From the NCBI GenBank assembly GCA_050693895.1, contig JBOGWS010000009.1:1-64000 (forward strand): a stretch of 64,000 nt of DNA, in the 5' to 3' direction. The DNA is from WHSV01 sp050693895. Its GTDB lineage: Bacteria; Actinomycetota; CADDZG01; WHSQ01. The notes beneath the pieces are model-generated. The model had not been told where the DNA came from. It saw only the letters and a list, made by a program, of their open reading frames with translations, and did no database searches. Within the stretch, counting starts at the first letter, position 1. The number at the start of each line of letters is the position of its first letter. Shown here piece after piece: positions 44,348 to 53,771 of this stretch. A program made the position numbers and the translations under genes.

Positions 44348-44713
44348 TCATCGCCCCCCTGCGTTCGGTCGACATGCCTCTGAGCGAGATCGCGCCACAC
44401 TCTTCGGCACGACCATCCGCCACGCGTCGAGGACGAGCTCGCGCATCTCTTCCTCGTCGATGGCTGCGAGGCGAACGATGACCCAGTTGTACCGTTGGTC
44501 CGCACGTTTCGGCATGATGAACTTCTCCGGGTCGGACGCGATCAGGGCGTGGCGCTCGTCCTTCGGATAGGCGAAGCCCATCAGCGTCTCGTCGCGCGCG
44601 AACGCCAGGTAAACGATCCGGCCGACCCTGAACTTGACCCGGTCTCGCACGAGGGCTTCGTAGCTGCGGGGGAGGCCGAGGGCCAGAGCGCGCACGTCGT
44701 CGATCGTCACCAT
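44348..44713 (-). CDS. MmcQ/YjbR-like DNA-binding-fold protein
   Basis: 121 residues from ATG 44713. CyaY-like alpha/beta fold of the MmcQ/YjbR family: TIDDVRALALGLPRSYEA, VKFRVGRIVYLAFARDETLMGFAYPKDERHALIA and FIMPKRADQRYNWVIVRLAAIDEEEMRELVLDAWRM. A tail of about 15 residues beyond the family's usual end is low-complexity. The precise function is not known for the family. Confidence 0.85.
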   Translation of the reverse strand: MVTIDDVRALALGLPRSYEALVRDRVKFRVGRIVYLAFARDETLMGFAYPKDERHALIASDPEKFIMPKRADQRYNWVIVRLAAIDEEEMRELVLDAWRMVVPKSVARSRSEACRPNAGGR

Positions 44714-44911
44714 CGACCACCATCATTAGCACGAAGGGGATTCGCCCGCAGACTCTATGCGCCAACTGGTATCGGCTGTCGCAAAACGCAGCAACAGTGC
44801 GGGCCGGAGCCCATGCGGCCTTCTACGTCCGCGGTGAAGCTCAGTTCCCGGGATCGCCGCGCGCCGTCCGCGAGATCTCTTGAGGGCCCTACGACGCTTC
44901 TGACTTGGCGT

Positions 44912-45238
44912 TCACTCCGTCCGATCGATCGTCAACATTCCCTCCGTCCCCGGCGGGAACGTTGTCTCCAACCTGATCTCGTCCTCGTCCTCCCGGAGAT
45001 CGAATCCGAGGAACGAGCAGCATTGGCGCTCAGCGTCCACCAGCCTATTGAGCCGAGTGGCGACGCCCTCCAGACGGTCCCAAATGGTCGTGGTGACGTT
45101 GCCCTCGGTGCTCTCGGCGATGAGTGCGGCTTTTCGTAGGTCGTCCCACTCCCGGAGCCGCGCTTGCAGATCGTCGCTGGGAAGCGAGCAGGCGATCGGA
45201 CCCGAGTCAATGGGGATGGCCGTGTGCCGGTGCGTCAA
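44912..45238 (-). CDS. Small Cys-Cys protein divergent from MerR regulator
   Basis: 108 residues. Acidic, mainly helical, with a central ERQCCSFLGFDL segment (Cys-Cys about residues 72-73) and an N-terminal CSL. Proteins with this RxCCxFL motif are often encoded beside MerR regulators. The gene is divergent from merR, and the shared spacer holds a MerR-type long-spacer promoter oriented toward this gene. It may bind or reduce a metal or an electrophile; the chemistry is unproven. Confidence 0.72.
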   Translation of the reverse strand: MTHRHTAIPIDSGPIACSLPSDDLQARLREWDDLRKAALIAESTEGNVTTTIWDRLEGVATRLNRLVDAERQCCSFLGFDLREDEDEIRLETTFPPGTEGMLTIDRTE

Positions 45239-45288
45239 GTTCGGTCCTCCTTCGCCGGGACGAACGTGCGCCTGGTCCCTCTCCGCTC

Positions 45289-45319
45289 ACTGTTGCACTT
45301 CAACTAGACTTGAAGTCAA
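45289..45319 (-). promoter_or_regulatory. MerR-type promoter with 19-base spacer and palindromic operator
   Basis: On the minus strand, -35 TTGACT (45314-45319) and -10 AACAGT (45289-45294) are separated by 19 bases, the over-long spacing typical of MerR-activated promoters. The spacer contains the inverted repeat ACTTCAA...TTGAAGT (45297-45316). The promoter points at the small Cys-Cys gene; merR starts 15 bases beyond on the other strand. Confidence 0.7.
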
Positions 45320-45334
45320 GCGCATGAGGCATCC

Positions 45335-45745
45335 ATGAAGGACACAACCCTGAGCATCGGCGAGGTCGCCGAATTGCTGGGTGTGCGCGCCTCGGCCCTG
45401 CGCTTCTACGAGGAATCCGACGTGCTGGCCCCCGTTCCACGCGCCGGCGGCAAGCGGCGATACGACCCCGAGACCGTGGATCAACTTCGACTGATTCGCT
45501 TCTGCCAGGAGGTCGGCTTCAGCCTGGCGGAGATTCGCACGCTGCTGTCGGGCTCTCGCGGATGGTCTGACAAGCAGCGGTGGCGCGAATTGGTGGACGG
45601 AAAGTTGATGGAGGTCGATCAGACGATCCAGAGGGCCGAGGCCATGAAGAGGATTCTCAAGGAGAGTCGCGCGTGCGACTGCGTCGCACCGCAGAGTTGC
45701 AGCCTTATCGCCGACGTCGTGGGACCACGCCCCGAGATCGTTTAG
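45335..45745 (+). CDS. MerR-family transcriptional regulator with C-terminal Cys cluster
   Basis: 136 residues. N-terminal MerR HTH (LSIGEVAELLGVRASALRFYEESDVLAP), then coiled dimerisation helix (about 80-115) and a C-terminal cluster ACDCVAPQSC (C-x-C, then C) resembling metal- or redox-sensing ends of SoxR/ZntR-like members. It is closest in layout to the SoxR-like subfamily but with no full CxxCxCxxxxxC pattern. It likely senses a metal or thiol-reactive signal and activates the divergent small gene. Confidence 0.88.
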   Translation: MKDTTLSIGEVAELLGVRASALRFYEESDVLAPVPRAGGKRRYDPETVDQLRLIRFCQEVGFSLAEIRTLLSGSRGWSDKQRWRELVDGKLMEVDQTIQRAEAMKRILKESRACDCVAPQSCSLIADVVGPRPEIV

Positions 45746-45847
45746 CTCCGATATATATGAAGCATCGAGCTCGAGGCCATCGCTGTCGGTCGACGACACC
45801 CAATCACACTTCACCGTCGCCTGGTTCATCTCAGGATGAGCGAGGTG

Positions 45848-46390
45848 TCACGACCGTTTCATTAGTTCCAGGACCTTCACGACCGTGTTCCAGTTCCTCG
45901 CCGTAGCCCGAGTTCCGAGCTTCTTCTCGAAGTAGTCGATGGTGAGCTTTGACCTACCCGAACCGTTCGGGAACCGCAGAAAGATCTCGCGGTCTTTGAC
46001 TTCGAACTCGTCCGGCGGCGAGCGGTCGGAGTCCAGCGTCTTGACAGCTTTCGCGGAAGCAGACTCGGCGAGGAACATCACGTGTAGCAAGGAGGGTTTG
46101 ACTCGCTTCGTTGGAAAAGGATTGGCGGCGGCGACACGCTCTAGCTCCCGTTGCGTCCGCACCATGACCGGGATCGTGAGGTCGAAGGCCTTCGATATTG
46201 CAACCTCGATCTCGGCAATGAGCTTCCTCGAGGTCGCTGATTGCCCATCGAAGAGCACGTTGCCGCTTTGAAGATAGGTCCGCACGTTCCCATATCCAAG
46301 ATCCTCGAACAAGGTCCGCAGCTCTCTCATCGGAACCTTGTTCGCCCCACCTACATTGATGCCCCGGAGCAGCGCGAGGTAGGTAGTCAC
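45848..46390 (-). CDS. DUF1697 family protein
   Basis: 180 residues from GTG 46390, with GGGGAGG upstream; the longer open frame to 46456 reads into poorly conserved sequence. Family hallmark TTYLALLRGINVGGANKVPMRELRTLFEDLGYGNVRTYLQSGNVLF at the N-terminus, and NWNTVVKVLELM at the C-terminus. Widespread, function unknown; a cytoplasmic ligand- or nucleotide-binding role has been proposed only loosely. Confidence 0.9.
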   Translation of the reverse strand: MTTYLALLRGINVGGANKVPMRELRTLFEDLGYGNVRTYLQSGNVLFDGQSATSRKLIAEIEVAISKAFDLTIPVMVRTQRELERVAAANPFPTKRVKPSLLHVMFLAESASAKAVKTLDSDRSPPDEFEVKDREIFLRFPNGSGRSKLTIDYFEKKLGTRATARNWNTVVKVLELMKRS

Positions 46391-46394
46391 GTGA

Positions 46395-46961
46395 TCATCC
46401 TCCCCTTGCCGGGTCATTGACCCATTTCGCAACCGCAGCGAGGGTTTGGGCTGCATTGGCGGCGGGATCCGGAACTGGGTACAGGGTTTCGAGCAAAACT
46501 CGATCTCGGTCGACGATCAGGGTCGCCCGCTTGATCCGCGGTGGGTGGCCCGGGACCTGGAGTAGTGGAAGCCTCAGAGCGTCCACCAAAAGATGGCCTG
46601 AGTCGCTCAGCAATGGATAGTTGATGTGCTCACGTTCGGCGAACTCGCGCTGCGCGGACGTGGTTTGAGTGCTTACTCCGTGGACAAGGGTATCGAGGCT
46701 GGCGAACTCATCGACCACGTCTCGGTATCCACACGATTCGGCGGTGCAACCGAACGCCCCCGGCAACTCCAGCCATCCGTCCGGCAGCGGTTGTCCGGGT
46801 GTGCCGGTCATCGGGTAGAGGAAGATGACGGTGAACGCAGACGGAGCAACGACATCTAAGGACTCTCCGGTGGTGGCGGGCAACCTCACCTTCGGAAGTA
46901 TCACGCCCTTGCGAAGGTGACTGTAGGCGCCGTCATCGACCGTTTGTGCGGTTCCCTTCAT
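46395..46961 (-). CDS. AhpC/TSA peroxiredoxin-like protein
   Basis: 188 residues. Thioredoxin-fold peroxidase: VILPKVRLPATTGESLDV, then the peroxidatic region VIFLYPMTGTPG...GCTAESCGYRDVVDEF (candidate cysteines in GCTAESC). An insertion of about 14 residues (QPLPDGWLELPGAF) separates TPG from GCT relative to BCP-type enzymes, as in a known peroxiredoxin subgroup. The rest follows the fold: GVSTQTTSAQREFAEREHINYPLLSD. Likely a thiol peroxidase; it sits 4 bases from the DUF1697 gene. Confidence 0.85.
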   Translation of the reverse strand: MKGTAQTVDDGAYSHLRKGVILPKVRLPATTGESLDVVAPSAFTVIFLYPMTGTPGQPLPDGWLELPGAFGCTAESCGYRDVVDEFASLDTLVHGVSTQTTSAQREFAEREHINYPLLSDSGHLLVDALRLPLLQVPGHPPRIKRATLIVDRDRVLLETLYPVPDPAANAAQTLAAVAKWVNDPARGG

Positions 46962-46985
46962 GCGGTCACTTTCTCACTCCGACGA

Positions 46986-47639
46986 TCAGGAACGCGACAA
47001 GAGTTTGCCGACGAACCAATCGCACGCTAGCTCCGACACGCGTTCCAAGGTCCCGGGTTCCTCGAATAGGTGAGATGCCCCGGGCACGATCTCCATGCGC
47101 TTCTCGCAGCGAAGCCGTCCCAATGCCTCTTCGTTCATCGCTATGACGCGAACGTCTGCTCCACCCACTATCAACAAACTCGGTGCCGTGACGCGCGCCA
47201 GGGCGTCTCGCGCTAGATCGGGCCTCCCACCGCGCGATACGACGGCACCGACACGCTGTTCTTCTGCGGCGGAGACGAGAGCCGCGGCAGCTCCGGTGCT
47301 CGCGCCGAAGTATCCGATCCGCATATCCCGCAGACCGCCCTGTGCCCATACCCAGCGCGTCGCACCCAGAAGGCGATCCGCCAACAGCGAGATGTCGAAC
47401 CGGAACTCCGTCGTACGTGCGTCGATCGTCTCTTCTTCGTCGCTCAGTAGGTCGAAGAGCAACGTCGCCAGACCGGCGTCGTGCAGCGTTGCAGCGACCG
47501 CCCGATTCCGGGAGCTACGCCTACTGCTCCCACTTCCGTGCGCGAACAAGACGATTCCCTCGGCTCTGGAAGGAACCGCAAGATCTCCAACGAGTTCGAT
47601 CGAGCCGAGCTCTAGGACGACGTCGTCAGCGGCTGCCAT
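46986..47639 (-). CDS. Dienelactone-hydrolase-like alpha/beta hydrolase
   Basis: 217 residues. Alpha/beta hydrolase fold: FAHGSGSSRRSSRNRAVAATLHDAGLATLLFDLL, nucleophile elbow GYFGASTGAAAAL (Ser about 114), then Asp in LLIVGGADVRVIAMNE and His in GASHLFEEPGTLE. The sequence type is usually fused in actinobacteria to a phosphoribosyltransferase domain; here it stands alone. Substrate unknown. Confidence 0.88.
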   Translation of the reverse strand: MAAADDVVLELGSIELVGDLAVPSRAEGIVLFAHGSGSSRRSSRNRAVAATLHDAGLATLLFDLLSDEEETIDARTTEFRFDISLLADRLLGATRWVWAQGGLRDMRIGYFGASTGAAAALVSAAEEQRVGAVVSRGGRPDLARDALARVTAPSLLIVGGADVRVIAMNEEALGRLRCEKRMEIVPGASHLFEEPGTLERVSELACDWFVGKLLSRS

Positions 47640-47845
47640 CTAAGGAGACCCTATCGTCGGGTCGGCCGACGCCACTCTCACCCGCCTGCACGATGGATCC
47701 TCACTGCTGCATCAATGTTAGTTCCGGCCGGTCGAGTTGCTCGATCCGGCAGATGAAAAGGCCGCCCAGTTGCCACACTCGAGTACGCATGGGAGGCTCA
47801 CAGGCGTCCATAAGGGTGAAAAGGGTCATTGAATAAGGGGGGCCT

Positions 47846-50800
47846 ATGCGACGGGGCTTGGCACTGCTGATCGCGGCGATCGTGGGTTTTGCATTGATGG
47901 CGCCGGTAGAAGGCGCGCCCGAACGCAGTCAAGGGCGGCTCGACGCTTACACGGCCGAGGTAAATGCCGCACAACTCGGTCAACTCGTGGAGCAAGGTTT
48001 CGATGTTCACGGTGAGCCCGCGGGCGCAACCGGCCTCAAGGTAGACCTGGTCCTCACTCCTCAGCAGCGCGCCAAGCTTGCCGAGGATGGCATCGACACT
48101 AAGCTGACCCGCGTCAAGGGCGGACAAACCGTGCAGCAGTTTGCGGCCGCACAGGCCGAGAACGGCTTCGAGGTGTGGCGCTCATATGACGAGGCCGGTG
48201 GATTCCGCGATCAGATGTACGAGGCAGCGCGCGAGAATCCGCAGATCGCCAAGCTCGTCAATATCGGGACGACGATCCAGGGCCGCGAGGTGCTTGCGCT
48301 CAAGCTTACGCAGGGAGCACGCGGTCAACGCGACGGCAGCCGACCCGCGGTGCTCTACAGTTCGACGCAGCACGCGCGCGAGTGGATCGCCTCCGAAGTC
48401 AACCGCCGTCTCATGAACTGGTACATCGACCGCTGGCGGGAGAACGACACGGAGATAAAGAATCTGCTCAAGGACACCGAACTTTGGTTCGTACTCGTCG
48501 CGAACCCGGACGGATACCAATACACATTCGAAGAAGAGCGCTTGTGGCGCAAGAACCTGCGCGACAACAATGGCGACGGTGAGACATCGATCGGCGATGG
48601 GATCGACCTCAACCGAAACTTCCCGAATCACTTCAATTACGACGAGGAGGGTTCCTCGTCGATCACCTCGAGCGAGACCTACCGCGGCACCGGTCCGACG
48701 TCCGAGCCTGAGACCCAGGCCCTCAAGGGGTTGCTCGACAGGATCGGCTTCGAATTCCAGGTCAACTATCACTCGGCCGGCGAGTGGCTGCTGTACGCCG
48801 ACGGGTGGCAGATAGGTACGCCGACCTCTGACGACCCGATCTACTACGCGCTGTCCGGCAATCTCGATGAAGCGGCGATCGCCGGCTACCACCCAGGGTT
48901 GAGTTCGGACGTCCTCTATGTCACTAACGGTGAGACGACGGACTACGCGCACGCAGCAACCGGTGCGCTGGCGTGGACTCCAGAGTTGTCCGAGGGCTGC
49001 CCGGGCTGCGGCTTTGTCTTCCCAGACGATGAGGAACTCGTGCAAGCCGAGTTCGAGCGCAACATCCCGTTCGCGCTGTCTGTCGCGCGGTCGGCGGACG
49101 ACCCGGATGACCCGGATTCCGCGCTCGGCATCGAGACCAAGCCGTTCTACCTCGAGAGCGACGACCCCTACAAGGACGGCATACCGGGTTCCAACTTCAA
49201 GTTCGATTACTCCTACGGCGACCCACAGCCGGTCCAAGTCCTGGCCAAGCGCAGCCTCGGGGACGTGACGCTCAAGTACAGCATCAACGGTGGAACCGCC
49301 CAGAGCGCGCCGACCTCGGAGTGGGACGGAGGCGAGCGCTACGCTCCCACCGACGTGTACTACCGTGAGATGCGAGGCGAGGTGACCGGCACGGAGCCGG
49401 GTGACTCGGTTGAGGTCTGGTTCGAAGGTGGGGGCGAAGTCAGCGAGTCGTTCACCTACGAGGCGGTCTCCGAAACCGGCAACGAGGTTCTGGTCGTGGC
49501 AGCCGAGGACTACACCGGCGCGTCGCCTGGACCGACCCCTGGCGGCCCGCACTACCTCGACTACTACCTGGAGGCTTTGGCTGCCAACGGACATGCCGCC
49601 GACGTCTACGATGTCGACGCGCGCGCTCGCACGGCACCGGACCACGTCGGAGTGTTGAGTCACTACGACGCTGTGGTCTGGTACACGGGCGACGACATCG
49701 TTACCCGTAGGACCGGATGGGGGGGAGGCAACGCCGACCGACTCGCGATGGACGAGATCCTCGAGTTCCGGGCCTACATGAACGAGGGAGGCGACGTCCT
49801 GTACACCGGCAAACGGGCGGGACAGCAATACAGCGGAGCGCTGGTCGGCACGCAGGACTACGACCCCAAGGGCGAAGGCCCATGCAACCCGAACCCGGCC
49901 TTCGACCCACGCCGGTGCCTGATGCTCCGGGGGTCTGGGGACGGAACCAACGACGTGCTGCAGTACTACTTCGGCTCCTACTTGCAGGTCGGCGACGACG
50001 GACACGATCCCGAAACGGGCGAACACTTCGACGCCATCGGAGTCGACGACCCGTTCGAGGGGCTGTCGTGGGGCTTCGGTCCCGACGGCGCGGACAACCA
50101 GGACTCGAGCTCGTCGTTCATCGCCACGAGCGGCATCCTGCCGCCGGACCAGTACCCGCAGTTCGAGAGCTGGCCGTCGTCCCGGTGGGACAAGCCGGGT
50201 GGACCGTTCGACCCGCACACCGGCGAGCACTACGTCTACTCGCAGATCGCGGACGTCTCCTACAAGCGTCTGACCCGCGAGATCCAGGTGCCCGCGGGTG
50301 GCGGGGACCTGAGCTTCTGGACGTCCTTCGACACGGAGGCGGCCTGGGACCACGTGTTCGTGGAGGCGCGCACGGCGGGCGGCGACGACTGGACGACCCT
50401 GCCCGACCAGAACAACCACACCACGCAGAACACCGGCGACAGCTGCCCGGCGGGGTGGCGTGAGCTACACCCGCAGCTCGACTTCTACCAGACCCTGAAT
50501 GCCGACGGGACCTGCTCGCCGACCGGTACGGGCGGGGGCGAGTGGCACGCGAGCTCGGGTAACTCGGGCGGTTGGCAGGAGTGGTCGGTGGACCTGTCCG
50601 AATGGTCCGGACAGACGGTGGAGGTCTCGATCGCGTATGCCAGCGACTGGGCCGTGCAGAACCTCGGAGCGTTCGTCGACGACGTGACCCTGCCGGATGG
50701 GACGAGCACCTCGTTCGAGACCGACCTCGGCGGCTGGGAGGTCTCCGGTTCACCGACGGGCAGCGGTTCCAATGCGAACGACTGGATTCGCACGGACGCA

Positions 50801-50932
50801 GCCGGCTTCCCGGTGGGGGCCTCGATCACCACGCCGAATTCCATCCTCATGGGATTCGGGCTCGAGGGTGTCTCTGGCGCCGATACCCGAGCGGAGATCA
50901 TGGGCCGAGCGATGGACCGCCTGCTGGATTGA
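47846..50932 (+). CDS. Secreted M14 zinc carboxypeptidase, multidomain
   Basis: 1028 residues. Signal peptide (1-23, FALMAPVEGA), propeptide-like N-terminal region (to about 105), then an M14 catalytic domain (about 110-415): zinc ligands His and Glu in STQHAREWIASE (about 172-183), His in VNYHSAGEWLLYADG, and the catalytic Glu in TPELSEGCPGCGF. The remaining 600 residues include an Ig-like beta region after 425, a Rossmann-like segment beginning EVLVVAAEDYTGASP, and C-terminal jelly-roll modules with acidic-Trp pairs, as in immune-inhibitor-A-like and actinobacterial M14 proteins. Degrades extracellular peptides. Confidence 0.95.
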   Translation: MRRGLALLIAAIVGFALMAPVEGAPERSQGRLDAYTAEVNAAQLGQLVEQGFDVHGEPAGATGLKVDLVLTPQQRAKLAEDGIDTKLTRVKGGQTVQQFAAAQAENGFEVWRSYDEAGGFRDQMYEAARENPQIAKLVNIGTTIQGREVLALKLTQGARGQRDGSRPAVLYSSTQHAREWIASEVNRRLMNWYIDRWRENDTEIKNLLKDTELWFVLVANPDGYQYTFEEERLWRKNLRDNNGDGETSIGDGIDLNRNFPNHFNYDEEGSSSITSSETYRGTGPTSEPETQALKGLLDRIGFEFQVNYHSAGEWLLYADGWQIGTPTSDDPIYYALSGNLDEAAIAGYHPGLSSDVLYVTNGETTDYAHAATGALAWTPELSEGCPGCGFVFPDDEELVQAEFERNIPFALSVARSADDPDDPDSALGIETKPFYLESDDPYKDGIPGSNFKFDYSYGDPQPVQVLAKRSLGDVTLKYSINGGTAQSAPTSEWDGGERYAPTDVYYREMRGEVTGTEPGDSVEVWFEGGGEVSESFTYEAVSETGNEVLVVAAEDYTGASPGPTPGGPHYLDYYLEALAANGHAADVYDVDARARTAPDHVGVLSHYDAVVWYTGDDIVTRRTGWGGGNADRLAMDEILEFRAYMNEGGDVLYTGKRAGQQYSGALVGTQDYDPKGEGPCNPNPAFDPRRCLMLRGSGDGTNDVLQYYFGSYLQVGDDGHDPETGEHFDAIGVDDPFEGLSWGFGPDGADNQDSSSSFIATSGILPPDQYPQFESWPSSRWDKPGGPFDPHTGEHYVYSQIADVSYKRLTREIQVPAGGGDLSFWTSFDTEAAWDHVFVEARTAGGDDWTTLPDQNNHTTQNTGDSCPAGWRELHPQLDFYQTLNADGTCSPTGTGGGEWHASSGNSGGWQEWSVDLSEWSGQTVEVSIAYASDWAVQNLGAFVDDVTLPDGTSTSFETDLGGWEVSGSPTGSGSNANDWIRTDAAGFPVGASITTPNSILMGFGLEGVSGADTRAEIMGRAMDRLLD

Positions 50933-50942
50933 GCTGACTCAT

Positions 50943-50971
50943 GGGGAGGGACCGATCATCGGTCCCTCCCC
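50943..50971 (+). terminator. Strong hairpin after the carboxypeptidase gene
   Basis: Perfect 13-base-pair stem GGGGAGGGACCGA/TCGGTCCCTCCCC (50943-50955 with 50959-50971) and a 3-base loop. It lies 10 bases after the stop, with no T tract, and the next gene starts 15 bases beyond, so it may also lower read-through. Confidence 0.7.
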
Positions 50972-50985
50972 TGTCAGCAGAACTG

Positions 50986-51783
50986 ATGAGCCACGTGCAG
51001 CAGAAAGCCGCGGACTTTCGCGCGCTGCACGAGGATGATGCATTCATCATTCCGAATCCCTGGGACGCGGGTTCGGCCAAGGTTCTTGAAGCACTCGGAT
51101 TCAAAGCCCTCGCGAGCACCAGCTCGGGCTTCTCGTTCACGCTGGGACGGCTGGACGGCGGCGCCTCGCTCGATGAGGTGCTCGAACACGTCCGAGTACT
51201 CGATCGGTCGACGAGCCTCCCGGTCTCGGTCGATCTGGAGAACGGTTACGGACCCGAGCCCGAAGCCGCGGCGTCGGCAATCACCCGGGCCGCCGCGGCC
51301 GGAGCCGTCGGCGGATCGATCGAGGACTACGATCCCAAGGGCGCGATCTACGGCCTCGAACATTCGGTCGAGCGAGTGGCCGCGGCAAGTGAGGCCGCAA
51401 GAGGATTGGGCTTCCCCTTCATGCTGACGGCGCGAGCCGAGAATCACATCCGCGGCAACCCCGATCTCGACGACACCATCACTCGGCTGCAGGCCTACGA
51501 GCGCGCCGGCGCCGATGTGCTCTATGCCCCAGGACTGCTCAATGGTGATGAGATTCGAGCGGTATCCGATGCCACATCCAAACCCCTCAACGTGCTGGCC
51601 CACGCGGGCCTGACGCTGAGCGAGATCGCCGACGCCGGTGGTCGTCGCATCAGCCTCGGGGGTGCGCTGACCTGGGTGTCGGTCGGAGCGATGGCAAACG
51701 CGGCGACGAAGATACGGGACGAGGGCGACTTTTCGTCACTCGACGTGCCGGCGGCCCGGATCAAGGAGTGGCTCGACAACTGA
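50986..51783 (+). CDS. Isocitrate lyase/PEP mutase family protein
   Basis: 265 residues from ATG 50986; an open frame begins upstream in the terminator hairpin. PEP-mutase-superfamily barrel: FIIPNPWDAGSAKVLEALGFKALASTSSGFS, metal-binding LPVSVDLENGYG and GSIEDYDP, and TARAENHIRG. The lyase-type KKCGH motif is absent, so it is not a typical methylisocitrate lyase; oxaloacetate hydrolase-, carboxyphosphonoenolpyruvate- or unknown activity is possible. Confidence 0.88.
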   Translation: MSHVQQKAADFRALHEDDAFIIPNPWDAGSAKVLEALGFKALASTSSGFSFTLGRLDGGASLDEVLEHVRVLDRSTSLPVSVDLENGYGPEPEAAASAITRAAAAGAVGGSIEDYDPKGAIYGLEHSVERVAAASEAARGLGFPFMLTARAENHIRGNPDLDDTITRLQAYERAGADVLYAPGLLNGDEIRAVSDATSKPLNVLAHAGLTLSEIADAGGRRISLGGALTWVSVGAMANAATKIRDEGDFSSLDVPAARIKEWLDN

Positions 51784-51813
51784 TCCGTGCCCTCCCTGTC
51801 TATCGATCCAGCG

Positions 51814-52619
51814 TCAGGCCACGTCTCGCCGCCGCAGCGCGACCCCAGCGACCAGAACGAAGCAGACAGCGTAGGCCGCAAGTGCCGCCACTGCCTGTCC
51901 GCTCGACACATAGGGTCCGGCAAAGGCGCCGGGGCCGCTATCTGCAATCGTCTCGGCCGAGGCGCCCAGCGCGCTCGCAATCGAGTACGAGTTGGTCCGC
52001 AGGAAAAACTCTGACAGACCATCCAGGACCTCCACCTGCGTTACCAGCGCGCTCAGCAACCCCTCGATCACCAGCGCATAGAGAATGCCGATGCCGATCG
52101 CAAGAGAGGTTCCGCGCGACAGGGTCGCCAGCATCACACCAAGTGCTGCCCATACGACGAGCACGAACCAGCCCGCGGCGAGGGTGCGGATCAGTAGCCA
52201 AGCCGAGGGCCAGTCAACCGCAGCGTTCTCGACTCTGGCAACGACGTAGCTGGACACCGCGGCGACGACGGCAACCGAGGCGACGAACAGGACTAGAACG
52301 CTTCCGAGTGCCATCAGTTTGGCGGCCAGCACTCGCAGCCTGCCGGGGCGCTGGGTCAACAGGGTCTTCATCGTGTCCCACGAGTAGTCGCTTCCCACCG
52401 CGAGCACTCCGAGCATGAGAGCGAACACGCCTCCGAAGAACGGAAAGCCGCGAACCAAGGTGCCTGCGAGTCCTTCCGGCAGAAGCTCGGCCATGGAACG
52501 TTGCTCCACATACGGGAGCACGTAGGAAAAAAAGAGCGCGAGCGCGGTCCAGGTTGAAAGCAGTATCCAGGTGCTTGCTCGCTTGCGAAGCACGAGGATC
52601 TCGGCGATGACACTGTTGG

Positions 52620-52623
<4 letters not shown>
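51814..52623 (-). CDS. ABC-2 type transporter permease
   Basis: 269 residues. Six hydrophobic segments (about 20-40, 62-82, 100-130, 145-170, 175-195, 245-262). The N-terminus overlaps the ATPase stop by 4 bases (ATGA), so the two form one exporter. Sequence is typical of ABC-2 permeases controlled by neighbouring DesK/LiaS-like two-component systems. Substrate unknown; antibiotics or lipids are common for this arrangement. Confidence 0.87.
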
Positions 52624-53579
<956 letters not shown>

Positions 53580-53705
53580 GGATGCCTCTCTTTCTGAAGT
53601 CGGTCATCGTTGGCCGCTTGGATTCGCTTGAACCCATGGTCGCCATTGAGGGCGCGCGCGTCGTCGGGTGATGGAGGGCTTCTAGATGCTGCCGGCTACG
53701 CCGTG

Positions 53706-53727
53706 GGGAGTACCCGCTAGTACTCCC
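53706..53727. promoter_or_regulatory. Palindrome between the ABC exporter and the two-component genes
   Basis: Perfect 8-base arms GGGAGTAC/GTACTCCC with a 6-base spacer, in the divergent region, 126 bases from the ATPase start and 44 bases from ATG 53772. It is a candidate binding site for the NarL-type regulator encoded at 54938. Confidence 0.6.
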
Positions 53728-53771
53728 TGGGCGCGATGACAGTGGCCATTCGCTGGCATAGCGTGGTGTCC

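Noticed and set aside
44714..44911. Possible small Cys-rich ORF on the minus strand
   Set aside because: Only about 19 codons long (MGSGPHCC start), with no ribosome-binding site or conservation signal.
47640..47845. Possible structured leader of the M14 carboxypeptidase
   Set aside because: About 200 bases with short inverted repeats but no recognisable riboswitch core or promoter pair.
48182..50419. Long open frame of about 745 codons on the minus strand inside the M14 carboxypeptidase gene
   Set aside because: Mirror of a GC-rich gene; sequence is low-complexity Arg/Val/Leu-rich, without a family, and the plus strand is clearly a carboxypeptidase.
53736..53771. ATG 53736 as kinase start
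   Set aside because: Kept only as an alternative; ATG 53772 leaves a normal-length N-terminus and the extra 12 residues look unconserved.
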